Source of the DNA: Cetobacterium sp050033475
GTDB lineage: Bacteria > Fusobacteriota > Fusobacteriia > Fusobacteriales > Fusobacteriaceae
DNA: 64,000 nucleotides
NCBI RefSeq assembly: GCF_050033475.1
Contig: NZ_CP188319.1
Span: 434,001-498,000 of the forward strand
Direction of reading: 5' to 3'
The notes beneath the pieces were generated by a model, which did no database searches, was not told the origin of the DNA, and was given only the letters and a program-made list of their open reading frames with translations. The translations under genes were made by a program, and so were the position numbers. Below, one piece after another: positions 16,422 through 24,290 of the stretch; positions within the stretch are counted from its first letter, which is position 1, and every line of letters starts with the position of its first letter.

Positions 16422-16703
16422 TTATTTTTTCTTTTTCTTTTTGTCTACACCGTGTCCATAATATGTTCTAGTAGGTGCAAACTCTCCTAATTTATGTCCA
16501 ACCATTTGCTCAGTTACATGAACTGGTATATGCTTCTTTCCGTTATATACACCAAATGTTAATCCGATGAAGTTAGGGAATATAGTTGATCTTCTAGACC
16601 AAGTTTTAATAACAGCTTTTACGTTTTCTGTAGCTACTGCTTCCTCAACTTTTTTCATTAAGTGGTGGTCACAAAAAGGTCCTTTTTTTAATGATCTAGC
16701 CAT
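16422..16703 (-). CDS. rpsS: 30S ribosomal protein S19
   Basis: Head protein, 93 residues, beginning MARSLKKGPFCDHHLMKKVE and containing TWSRRSTIFPNFIGLTFGVY. Ends in a lysine run. Between rplB and rplV. Confidence 0.97.
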   Translation of the reverse strand: MARSLKKGPFCDHHLMKKVEEAVATENVKAVIKTWSRRSTIFPNFIGLTFGVYNGKKHIPVHVTEQMVGHKLGEFAPTRTYYGHGVDKKKKKK

Positions 16704-16727
16704 TACCTATTAGCCTCCTCTCGAAAA

Positions 16728-17558
16728 TTACTTTTCGTTTCTTCTTCTTACGATAAACTTATCTGAAGTTTTCTTTCCTCTTGTTTTAACACCAAGAGCA
16801 GGTTTACCCCATGGAGTTAATGGAGATTTTCTTCCAACTGGACACTTACCTTCTCCTCCTCCGTGAGGGTGGTCACAAGGGTTCATTGCAGATCCTCTAA
16901 CGTGAGGTCTTCTTCCCATGTTTCTGTGTCTTCCAGCTTTTCCGATGCTTACTAAGCTATGCTCAGAATTTCCTACTTCTCCGATTGTTGCCATACATTC
17001 TCCGTGAATTAATCTTAATTCTCCTGATGGTAACTCAACGTGACAGTAAGTTCCTTCTTTAGCAACTAATCTAGCAGCTGTTCCGGCAGATCTTACTAAT
17101 TGTCCACCTTTTCCTCTTTGTAATTCGATATTGTGGATTTGTACTCCCACTGGCATATCTTTTAATTTAAGAGCGTTTCCTGGCTTTATTTCAGCATTAG
17201 CTCCAGCCATTACAACGTCACCTTGCTTTAGCCCTTTAGGAGCTAATATGTATCTCTTTTCTCCATCTGCATAACAAAGTAAAGCGATATTTGCTGTTCT
17301 GTTAGGATCGTACTCTAATGTTACAACCTTAGCAGGTACATCTAATTTATTTCTTTTGAAATCAATTATTCTGTAAAGTCTTTTGTGTCCCTTGTCTCTG
17401 TTTCTACAAGTTCTGTGTCCATAGTTATCTCTACCATAAGCAGATTTTAATGGGGCAGTTAAAGACTTTTCAGGTCTAACTTTATCTAATTCGTTATTAA
17501 CTAATTTAGACATATGTCTAGTACCATTAGTTATAGCGTTCATTTTTCTAATAGCCAT
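16728..17558 (-). CDS. rplB: 50S ribosomal protein L2
   Basis: Primary 23S-binding protein essential for peptidyl transferase assembly, 276 residues. The conserved catalytic-centre-proximal region MNPCDHPHGGGEGKCPVGRK lies near 225 with the key His. Between rplW and rpsS. Confidence 0.98.
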   Translation of the reverse strand: MAIRKMNAITNGTRHMSKLVNNELDKVRPEKSLTAPLKSAYGRDNYGHRTCRNRDKGHKRLYRIIDFKRNKLDVPAKVVTLEYDPNRTANIALLCYADGEKRYILAPKGLKQGDVVMAGANAEIKPGNALKLKDMPVGVQIHNIELQRGKGGQLVRSAGTAARLVAKEGTYCHVELPSGELRLIHGECMATIGEVGNSEHSLVSIGKAGRHRNMGRRPHVRGSAMNPCDHPHGGGEGKCPVGRKSPLTPWGKPALGVKTRGKKTSDKFIVRRRNEK

Positions 17559-17626
17559 TTGTTTATAACCTCCAAATTTCCCTGACCTATAAGTATCTTT
17601 AGCCGTTTTTACTATTTTTATTTAAA

Positions 17627-17914
17627 TTATACTTCTGCGAAATAAGTAATTGTATTTCCAGCAGCTAATTTAACAATAGCTTTTTTCTTAGCTTGAGTTT
17701 TGTAAAGCTTCATTCCATGTCTTTTTGTAACTGGCTTTACATTTAAAGTTGCTACATCTTCAACTTTAACGTTGAATATAGCTTCTATAGCTTTCTTTAT
17801 TTCTATTTTGTTAGCCTTTGTATTTACTTCGAAAGTATATTTGTTGAAATCTCTTCTTAAAATTTCAGACTTCTCAGTAATGATTGGCTTTTTAACGATA
17901 TCATAAGCTGTCAT
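17627..17914 (-). CDS. rplW: 50S ribosomal protein L23
   Basis: Exit-site protein and docking point for trigger factor and SRP, 95 residues. KPIITEKSEILRRDFNKYTF near 8 is the family start. Its ATG overlaps the end of rplD by one base. Confidence 0.97.
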   Translation of the reverse strand: MTAYDIVKKPIITEKSEILRRDFNKYTFEVNTKANKIEIKKAIEAIFNVKVEDVATLNVKPVTKRHGMKLYKTQAKKKAIVKLAAGNTITYFAEV

Positions 17915-18546
17915 TATGCAAGCACCTCCTCGATAGTAGTTAGCGCTTCTTTAGTAACGATAACTTTCTCTTGCTTTAATAACCAGTAAACTCCAATTTC
18001 ATTTGGTTGAAGAACTACTGCGTTCTCTAAGTTTCTAGCTGATAAGTATAAGTTAAAATCAGCTTGAGTTGCAAGATCGTTAACTATAAATAATTGCTTT
18101 GTAGTTGCTTCTAAAGCATTTGTTAAAGCGATTACTGTTTTTGTTTTTGGAGTTTCAATAGTTCCATCTAAAACTACGATCTCTCCAGCAGCAACTTTTG
18201 CAGAAAGAGCTGATCTTAATGCTAAGTTTCTAACTTTCTTGTTTACTTTTTTCTCGTATGATCTTGGGTGAGGTCCGAATGTTACTCCTCCACCAACCAT
18301 GTGAGGAGCTCTTGTAGATCCTTGTCTAGCTCTACCAGTTCCTTTTTGTTTGAAAGGCTTTCTTCCTCCTCCTCTAACCATAGCTCTAGTTTTAGTAGCT
18401 GCAGTTCCTTGTCTAGCAGCTGCTAATTCAGCTGTTAAAACTTCATGTAAAACAGCTTGATTTGGCTCGATTCCGAAAACAGAATCTTTAACTTCTACAG
18501 TACCGATTTGGCTTCCTGTTAAGTTATATATATTTAAAACTGCCAT
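17914..18546 (-). CDS. rplD: 50S ribosomal protein L4
   Basis: Large-subunit protein lining the tunnel, 210 residues, with the extended-loop sequence GRARQGSTRAPHMVGGGVTF near 72. In E. coli L4 autoregulates the S10 operon; whether it acts on the hairpins near rpsJ here is unknown. Confidence 0.97.
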   Translation of the reverse strand: MAVLNIYNLTGSQIGTVEVKDSVFGIEPNQAVLHEVLTAELAAARQGTAATKTRAMVRGGGRKPFKQKGTGRARQGSTRAPHMVGGGVTFGPHPRSYEKKVNKKVRNLALRSALSAKVAAGEIVVLDGTIETPKTKTVIALTNALEATTKQLFIVNDLATQADFNLYLSARNLENAVVLQPNEIGVYWLLKQEKVIVTKEALTTIEEVLA

Positions 18547-18576
18547 TATTTTCCTCCTTCCTTAAATACTAATCAA

Positions 18577-19203
18577 TTATTTTTTTACAGCAGGCTTAAC
18601 AACGATGTAACCGTTCTTAGATCCAGGTACTGCACCCTTGATTAGTAATAAGTTGTTCTCAACGTCAACTTTAACTACTTGTAAGTTTTGTACAGTTACA
18701 GTAACGTTTCCGTATTGTCCAGCCATTCTCTTGTTCTTTAATACTTTTCCAGGCCAAGTAGACATACCAATAGATCCACCTAGTCTGTGGTTTCTAGAAA
18801 CACCGTGAGACGCTCTGTTTCCACCGAATCCGTGTCTCTTCATAACACCTGATGTTCCTTTACCTTTTGAAGTTCCAGTAATATCTACGAAAGATACTCC
18901 TTCTAAAACATCAACTTTAATCTCTTGTCCTAATTCGTATCCTTCTACTGATTCTACCTTTAACTCCTTAACAAATCTTAATGGCTTAACTCCTGCCTTG
19001 TTAAAGATTCCCATTAATGGCTTAGTAGTATTTTTTTCTTTCTTTTCATCAAATCCTAATTGTACAGCTGTGTAACCATCGTTTTCAGAAGTTTTCTTTT
19101 GAAGAACGAAGTTAGGTCCAGCTTCTACAACTGTAACTGGAATGAATTTTCCATCTTCGAAAATTTGAGTCATTCCAATTTTCTTAGCTAAAATTCCTGA
19201 CAT
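18577..19203 (-). CDS. rplC: 50S ribosomal protein L3
   Basis: Primary assembly protein, 208 residues, starting MSGILAKKIGMTQIFEDGKF. The tentacle reaching the peptidyl transferase centre includes HGFGGNRASHGVSRNHRLGG, with the glutamine methylated by PrmB in E. coli absent from this stretch as read. It is preceded by an unusually long 159-base gap after rpsJ. Confidence 0.97.
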   Translation of the reverse strand: MSGILAKKIGMTQIFEDGKFIPVTVVEAGPNFVLQKKTSENDGYTAVQLGFDEKKEKNTTKPLMGIFNKAGVKPLRFVKELKVESVEGYELGQEIKVDVLEGVSFVDITGTSKGKGTSGVMKRHGFGGNRASHGVSRNHRLGGSIGMSTWPGKVLKNKRMAGQYGNVTVTVQNLQVVKVDVENNLLLIKGAVPGSKNGYIVVKPAVKK

Positions 19204-19362
19204 TTTTTACCTCCATCAAATAATATATTGGTTGACAACTTGTCCTCGTGGTTCTACCACTCTTCTTTAAAAAAAAGCCAACTTGTATTATTCTGTAAGG
19301 ATAATTCAATTATAAGTATCAAATTACCCGAAAATTAGTTGTTAACACTTTTTTAAGAAAAA
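19204..19362 (-). other. Long rpsJ-rplC spacer with possible leader structure
   Basis: This operon otherwise has gaps below about 70 bases. The minus-strand RNA has a GTGGT/ACCAC hairpin (19248-19260), a six-bp pairing between GTTGGC (19277-19282) and GTCAAC (19231-19236) that encloses it, a repeated ACAAGTTG, and an internal T8 run without a GC-rich stem before it. No ORF is supported. Confidence 0.45.
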
Positions 19363-19674
19363 TTACGCCTGTTTAATTTCGATTCCAACACCAGCTGGTA
19401 AGTTAACAGCTGTTAAAGAAGCTATAGTTTTAGGGTTAGAATTTTTAATTTCTACCATTCTTGAGTGAACTCTCATCTCAAACTGCTCTCTAGAATCTTT
19501 GTTAACGTGTACTGATCTTAATACAGTGTATTTTTTGATTTTTGTAGGTAGTGGCATAGGTCCTGCAATTTCTGCTCCAGACTTTTTAGCAACTTCCGCT
19601 ATTTTTTTAGCTGATTGATCTAATAGAGTGTGATCATAAGCTTTTAAGTAAATTCTTAACTTGTTAGAAGCCAT
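19363..19674 (-). CDS. rpsJ: 30S ribosomal protein S10 (NusE)
   Basis: Head protein that also serves as NusE in antitermination, 103 residues. Contains RIYLKAYDHTLLDQSAKKIA near 7 and GPMPLPTKIKKYTVLRSVHV near 38. First gene of the S10 operon, with its own promoter and a short leader. Confidence 0.98.
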   Translation of the reverse strand: MASNKLRIYLKAYDHTLLDQSAKKIAEVAKKSGAEIAGPMPLPTKIKKYTVLRSVHVNKDSREQFEMRVHSRMVEIKNSNPKTIASLTAVNLPAGVGIEIKQA

Positions 19675-19708
19675 TTACCTCTCGCACCTCCTTAAAAGTT
19701 TCGATTAA

Positions 19709-19729
19709 AAAGGATATCTACTATCCTTT
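19709..19729 (-). promoter_or_regulatory. Hairpin in the S10-operon leader
   Basis: Perfect 8-bp stem AAAGGATA/TATCCTTT (5-base loop) followed by TTTTTAATC, about 35 bases before rpsJ and close to the predicted transcript start. It resembles a weak attenuator at the very 5' end of the operon. Confidence 0.5.
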
Positions 19730-19742
19730 GTACACTTTAATA

Positions 19743-19770
19743 AGTATATCATATTTACAAAAAAAAGCAA
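19743..19770 (-). promoter_or_regulatory. S10-operon promoter
   Basis: Minus-strand TTGCTT (19765-19770), 16-base spacer, TATACT (19743-19748), giving a start near 19735. It lies between the tuf terminator and rpsJ, so the S10 operon is separately transcribed from the str operon. Confidence 0.75.
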
Positions 19771-19817
19771 ACTCTTTTTTGTTTATTTTAAAGTATTTTT
19801 TTGATATCCTTATCAAA

Positions 19818-19848
19818 GAAAAAAGAAAGGGAGAAGTCTCCCTTTCTT
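19818..19848 (-). terminator. Terminator of the str operon
   Basis: Perfect 11-bp stem AAGAAAGGGAG/CTCCCTTTCTT (19838-19848 with 19823-19833), 4-base loop, followed by TTTTTTC on the minus strand, 40 bases after tuf. Confidence 0.9.
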
Positions 19849-19887
19849 AATAAGAAAAACTCATAGTTTCACTATTGTTTTTAGGAA

Positions 19888-21072
19888 TTACTTAGTAATT
19901 TCTGCAACAACTCCAGAAGCTACTGTTCTTCCTCCTTCTCTGATAGCGAATCTTAATCCTGGTTCCATTGCGATTGCGTGGATTAACTCTACGTTCATTT
20001 CAATGTTATCTCCAGGCATTACCATTTCTACTCCCTCTGGTAATGTGATTGCTCCTGTTATATCTGTAGTTCTGAAGTAGAACTGTGGTCTGTATCCTGC
20101 GAAGAATGGAGTATGTCTTCCTCCCTCTTCTTTAGTTAATACGTATACTTCTCCTCTGAAGTTTGTATGTGGGTGGATTGATCCTGGCTTAGATAATACT
20201 TGACCTCTCTCTACATCCTCTTTCTTGATTCCTCTTAATAGAGCTCCAATGTTGTCTCCTGCTTGACCTTGATCAAGTAGTTTTCTGAACATTTCTACTC
20301 CTGTACAAGTAGATTTTACTGTTGGTTTTATTCCAACTATTTCTACTTCTTCTCCTACTTTTACTATTCCTCTTTCTACTCTTCCAGTTACAACTGTTCC
20401 TCTTCCTGTAATTGTGAATACATCCTCAATTGGCATTAGGAATGGTTGATCTACTGCTCTTGCAGGTGTTGGAATATAAGAATCTACTGCATCCATTAGA
20501 GCTTTTATTTGGTCTACCCATTTTTGCTCTCCTTGTAATGCTCCTAGAGATGATCCTGTTATTACTGGTAAGTCGTCTCCTGGGAATCCGTACTCTGTTA
20601 ATAACTCTCTTACTTCCATCTCTACTAATTCTAATAACTCAGCGTCGTCTACCATATCTGCTTTGTTTAAGTATACTACGATGTATGGTACTCCAACCTG
20701 TCTTGATAATAGTATGTGCTCTCTTGTTTGAGGCATTGGTCCATCAGCTGCTGATACTACTAGAATAGCTCCGTCCATTTGAGCTGCTCCTGTGATCATG
20801 TTTTTTACGTAGTCCGCGTGTCCTGGACAGTCAACGTGAGCGTAGTGTCTTTCTGCTGTTTCATACTCGATGTGAGCTGTGTTGATTGTGATTCCTCTTT
20901 CTCTCTCTTCTGGAGCCGCGTCGATGTTCTCAAAATCAACTTTCTTTGCTAATCCTAAGTCTGATAATACTTTTGATATAGCTGCTGTTGTTGTTGTTTT
21001 ACCGTGGTCAACGTGTCCGATTGTTCCGATGTTAACGTGCGGCTTGCTTCTTTCGAATTTTTCTTTAGCCAT
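19888..21072 (-). CDS. tuf: Elongation factor Tu
   Basis: GTPase that delivers aminoacyl-tRNA, 394 residues. G1 GHVDHGKTT near 18, G3 DCPGHADYVKN near 80, G4 NKADM near 135, and domains 2-3 with GRGTVVTGRVERG and RPQFYFRTTDITG. Last gene of the str operon and it has an additional internal promoter. Confidence 0.98.
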   Translation of the reverse strand: MAKEKFERSKPHVNIGTIGHVDHGKTTTTAAISKVLSDLGLAKKVDFENIDAAPEERERGITINTAHIEYETAERHYAHVDCPGHADYVKNMITGAAQMDGAILVVSAADGPMPQTREHILLSRQVGVPYIVVYLNKADMVDDAELLELVEMEVRELLTEYGFPGDDLPVITGSSLGALQGEQKWVDQIKALMDAVDSYIPTPARAVDQPFLMPIEDVFTITGRGTVVTGRVERGIVKVGEEVEIVGIKPTVKSTCTGVEMFRKLLDQGQAGDNIGALLRGIKKEDVERGQVLSKPGSIHPHTNFRGEVYVLTKEEGGRHTPFFAGYRPQFYFRTTDITGAITLPEGVEMVMPGDNIEMNVELIHAIAMEPGLRFAIREGGRTVASGVVAEITK

Positions 21073-21117
21073 TTAAATTCTCCTCCTAATTTATCATTAT
21101 GTATTTTTATATTTTGA

Positions 21118-21143
21118 GCCTGGGCATTTTTCAACACCCAGAC
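21118..21143 (-). promoter_or_regulatory. Leader hairpin before tuf
   Basis: Stem GTCTGGG/CCCAGGC (21137-21143 with 21118-21124, one G-U pair) with a 12-base loop in the fusA-tuf gap, 45 bases before tuf. No T tract follows, so it is more likely a stabiliser or processing site than a terminator. Confidence 0.5.
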
Positions 21144-21158
21144 ATTTTAAAACAATTT

Positions 21159-21167
21159 ATTATAGCA
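21159..21167 (-). promoter_or_regulatory. Internal tuf promoter, extended -10 type
   Basis: TGCTATAAT on the minus strand is a perfect extended -10 element; the -35 region is poor. It would give extra EF-Tu mRNA over EF-G, as its cellular stoichiometry requires. Confidence 0.65.
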
Positions 21168-21198
21168 TATTTTTCTTATACTATACTAGCAAAAGAGA

Positions 21199-23280
21199 TT
21201 ACTTTCCTCTCTCTTCTTTTATAGCTTTTTGAACTGATGCTGGAACTTGAGCGTACTCTTCGAAATCCATTGCATAAGTTGCTCTTCCTTGAGATTTAGA
21301 TCTTAAGTCAGTTGCATATCCAAACATTTCTGATAAAGGAACTTTAGCAGTTATGATTTTAGCACCATTTCTATCGATCATTCCACCGATCATACCTCTT
21401 CTTGAGTTAAGGTCTCCGATGATATCTCCCATGTAATCTTCTGGAGTAGTAACTTCTACTTTGAAGATAGGCTCAAGAATTACTGGAGAACATTTAGCAG
21501 CTGCCTGCTTGAATGCCATTGATCCTGCAATTTTGAACGCCATTTCTGATGAGTCAACCTCGTGGTATGATCCATCATATAGAGTAACTTTAACATCTAC
21601 CATAGGGTATCCTGCAACTACTCCACCTTCAAGTGCTTCTCTACATCCTTTTTCTACAGCAGGGATATATTCTCTAGGAATAACTCCTCCTGTAATTTTG
21701 TTAACAAACTCAAACTCTTTTCCAGGGTTTGGCTCAAGAGTGATCTTAACGTGTCCGAATTGACCTTTTCCTCCTGATTGTTTTGCATATTTAACTTCTT
21801 GATCAGTTGTTCCAGTAATTGTCTCTCTATAAGCAACTTGTGGTTTTCCAACTGTAGACTCAACTTTGAATTCTCTCTTCATTCTGTCTACGATGATCTC
21901 TAAGTGTAACTCTCCCATTCCAGAGATGATAACTTGTCCAGTTTCCTGGTCAGTTTTAACTCTGAATGTAGGGTCTTCCTCAGCAAGTTTAGATAATGCT
22001 AATCCCATTTTCTCTTGGTCAGCTTTTGTTTTTGGCTCAACAGCAACTGATATTACTGGCTCTGGGAATTCCATTTTCTCAAGAACGATAGGTGCATTTT
22101 CAGCACATAAAGTATCTCCAGTTGTAGTTTCTTTTAATCCAACTGCAGCTGCGATATCTCCACAGTAAACTGTTTCGATCTCTTCTCTTTTGTTAGCATG
22201 CATTTGAAGGATTCTTCCCATTCTCTCTTTTTTACCTTTTGTAGAGTTAAGAACATATGATCCTTTCTCTAAAATTCCAGAGTAAACTCTAAAGAATGTT
22301 AATTTTCCTACGAATGGGTCAGTCATGATTTTAAATGCAAGAGCTGAGAATGGAGCTTCGTCAGATATTTCTCTTGTCATTTCGATTGAATCATCTTTCA
22401 TGTCTGTTCCTTTAATGATTCCTCTATCTGTTGGAGCTGGCATATATTTTATAACGGCGTCAAGTAAAGCTTGAACTCCTTTATTTTTAAATGCAGTTCC
22501 GCAAGTTACTGGAACGATTTGGTTAGCTAATGTAGCTGCTCTTAAAGCAGTTTCAACTTCCTCTACAGAAAGCTCTTCTCCACCAAAGAATTTCTCCATT
22601 AATTCGTCAGAAGTTTCTACTACTGATTCGATCATGAAGTTTCTAGCTTCCTCAGCTTGCTCAGCTAATTCAGGTCTAATATCTTTAATTTCAAAGTTTG
22701 CTCCGTTATCTGAATCGAAAGGCCAAACTATTTCTTTCATAGTTATTAGGTCGATAACTCCTTCAAATAAATCCTCAGCACCGATTGGTAATTGGATAGG
22801 TACAGGGTTAGCTCCTAATTTTTCTCTGATGTCATTTACACACATCTCAAAGTTAGCACCGATTCTATCCATCTTGTTAAAGAAAGCTAGTCTTGGTACT
22901 CCATATTTATCTGCTTGTCTCCATACAGTTTCTGATTGAGGTTGAACTCCATCAACTGCAGAGAAAACTGCAACTGAACCATCTAGAACTCTTAGAGATC
23001 TTTCAACCTCTACAGTAAAGTCCACGTGTCCTGGTGTGTCTATTATATTTACTCTGTGATTTTTCCAGAAACATGTTGTAGCAGCAGAAGTGATTGTTAT
23101 TCCTCTCTCTTGCTCTTGCTCCATCCAGTCCATTGTAGCTTGACCTTCATGAACCTCTCCGATCTTGTGAGCTACTCCAGTATAGAAAAGAATTCTTTCT
23201 GTTGTAGTTGTCTTACCAGCGTCGATGTGGGCCATGATACCAATGTTTCTAGTCATTTCTAATGAAACGCTTCTAGCCAT
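21199..23280 (-). CDS. fusA: Elongation factor G
   Basis: Translocation and recycling GTPase, 693 residues. G1 AHIDAGKTTT near 17, G3 DTPGHVDF near 81, G4 NKMDR near 135; domains II-V follow. Between rpsG and tuf in the canonical str operon. A ribosome binding site GAGGAGG precedes it. Confidence 0.98.
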   Translation of the reverse strand: MARSVSLEMTRNIGIMAHIDAGKTTTTERILFYTGVAHKIGEVHEGQATMDWMEQEQERGITITSAATTCFWKNHRVNIIDTPGHVDFTVEVERSLRVLDGSVAVFSAVDGVQPQSETVWRQADKYGVPRLAFFNKMDRIGANFEMCVNDIREKLGANPVPIQLPIGAEDLFEGVIDLITMKEIVWPFDSDNGANFEIKDIRPELAEQAEEARNFMIESVVETSDELMEKFFGGEELSVEEVETALRAATLANQIVPVTCGTAFKNKGVQALLDAVIKYMPAPTDRGIIKGTDMKDDSIEMTREISDEAPFSALAFKIMTDPFVGKLTFFRVYSGILEKGSYVLNSTKGKKERMGRILQMHANKREEIETVYCGDIAAAVGLKETTTGDTLCAENAPIVLEKMEFPEPVISVAVEPKTKADQEKMGLALSKLAEEDPTFRVKTDQETGQVIISGMGELHLEIIVDRMKREFKVESTVGKPQVAYRETITGTTDQEVKYAKQSGGKGQFGHVKITLEPNPGKEFEFVNKITGGVIPREYIPAVEKGCREALEGGVVAGYPMVDVKVTLYDGSYHEVDSSEMAFKIAGSMAFKQAAAKCSPVILEPIFKVEVTTPEDYMGDIIGDLNSRRGMIGGMIDRNGAKIITAKVPLSEMFGYATDLRSKSQGRATYAMDFEEYAQVPASVQKAIKEERGK

Positions 23281-23301
23281 TTAGTTTTCCTCCTCGATAA
23301 A

Positions 23302-23772
23302 TTAGAACTTATAGTGTGCGAATGCTCTGTTAGCCTCTGCCATTTTGTAAGTATCTTCTTTCTTCTTAATAGTTGCTCCTTCGTTGTTTGCAGCAGCTAT
23401 TAATTCAGCAGCGATTTTCTCAACCATTCCGTACTCTTTTCTTTGTCTAGTATAAAGAGTAAACCATCTTATTGCTAATGTTTGTTGTCTCTCAGATCTT
23501 ACTTCTACCGGTACTTGGTAAGTAGCTCCTCCGATTCTTCTTGATCTAACCTCGATCTGTGGTTTAATGTTATCTAAAGCTTGTTTGAAAACCTCGTAAC
23601 CATCTTGACCAGTTTTTTCTTTTATTAAATCCATTGCTCCATAGAACACTGCCTCAGCAATTGATTTCTTTCCATCAACCATTATTGAATTTATAACTTT
23701 AGTTACAACCTTATCATTATATCTTGAATCAGGTAGTACATCTCTTTTTATTGCCGCTCTTCTTCTTGACAT
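23302..23772 (-). CDS. rpsG: 30S ribosomal protein S7
   Basis: Primary head-assembly protein, 156 residues. Starts MSRRRAAIKRDVLPDSRYND and contains IEVRSRRIGGATYQVPVEVR. Between rpsL and fusA. Confidence 0.97.
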   Translation of the reverse strand: MSRRRAAIKRDVLPDSRYNDKVVTKVINSIMVDGKKSIAEAVFYGAMDLIKEKTGQDGYEVFKQALDNIKPQIEVRSRRIGGATYQVPVEVRSERQQTLAIRWFTLYTRQRKEYGMVEKIAAELIAAANNEGATIKKKEDTYKMAEANRAFAHYKF

Positions 23773-23796
23773 TTAAACTGTCCACCTCCTTGTTAA

Positions 23797-24165
23797 TTAC
23801 GCTTTTTTAGCTCCGTATTTAGATCTTGATTGTTTTCTCTTAGCAACTCCAGCTGTATCTAGAGCTCCTCTGATAACTTTATATCTTACTCCTGGTAAGT
23901 CTTTTGTTCTTCCACCTCTTACTAGAACGATTGAGTGCTCTTGTAAGTTATGTCCCTCTCCTGGGATGTAGCTAGTAACTTCTATACCGTTAGTAAGCTT
24001 TACTCTGGCAACCTTTCTTAAAGCTGAGTTTGGTTTCTTAGGAGTAGTTGTATATACTCTTACGCAAACTCCTCTTCTTTGTGGGTTTCCTTGTAATGCT
24101 GGTGATTTTTTAGTCTCTTCTAGAGTCTGTCTTCCTTTTTTTACTAATTGACTTAAAGTAGGCAT
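23797..24165 (-). CDS. rpsL: 30S ribosomal protein S12
   Basis: Decoding-centre protein; I set the start at 24165 (MPTLSQLVKKGR, 122 residues) because GGAGGG lies 6 bases upstream; an upstream ATG at 24189 would add eight non-conserved residues. TPKKPNSALRKVARV near 40 and RTKDLPGVRYKV near 86 carry wild-type lysines at the positions where streptomycin-resistance changes occur. Confidence 0.97.
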   Translation of the reverse strand: MPTLSQLVKKGRQTLEETKKSPALQGNPQRRGVCVRVYTTTPKKPNSALRKVARVKLTNGIEVTSYIPGEGHNLQEHSIVLVRGGRTKDLPGVRYKVIRGALDTAGVAKRKQSRSKYGAKKA

Positions 24166-24215
24166 TTTACCCTCCTTCCTGATTTTCATATTTTTTATTT
24201 AATTATAACTTAAAT

Positions 24216-24244
24216 ATTATAATAAGTTTATTTCAAAAAGTCAA
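24216..24244 (-). promoter_or_regulatory. str-operon promoter
   Basis: Minus-strand TTGACT (24239-24244), 17-base spacer, perfect TATAAT (24216-24221). Start near 24209, about 45 bases before rpsL. A CTGTTT/AAACAG hairpin lies just upstream of the -35. Confidence 0.85.
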
Positions 24245-24290
24245 TAATCTGTTTTTGAAACAGCTTTAATTTTACCATATGTCAAAAAAA

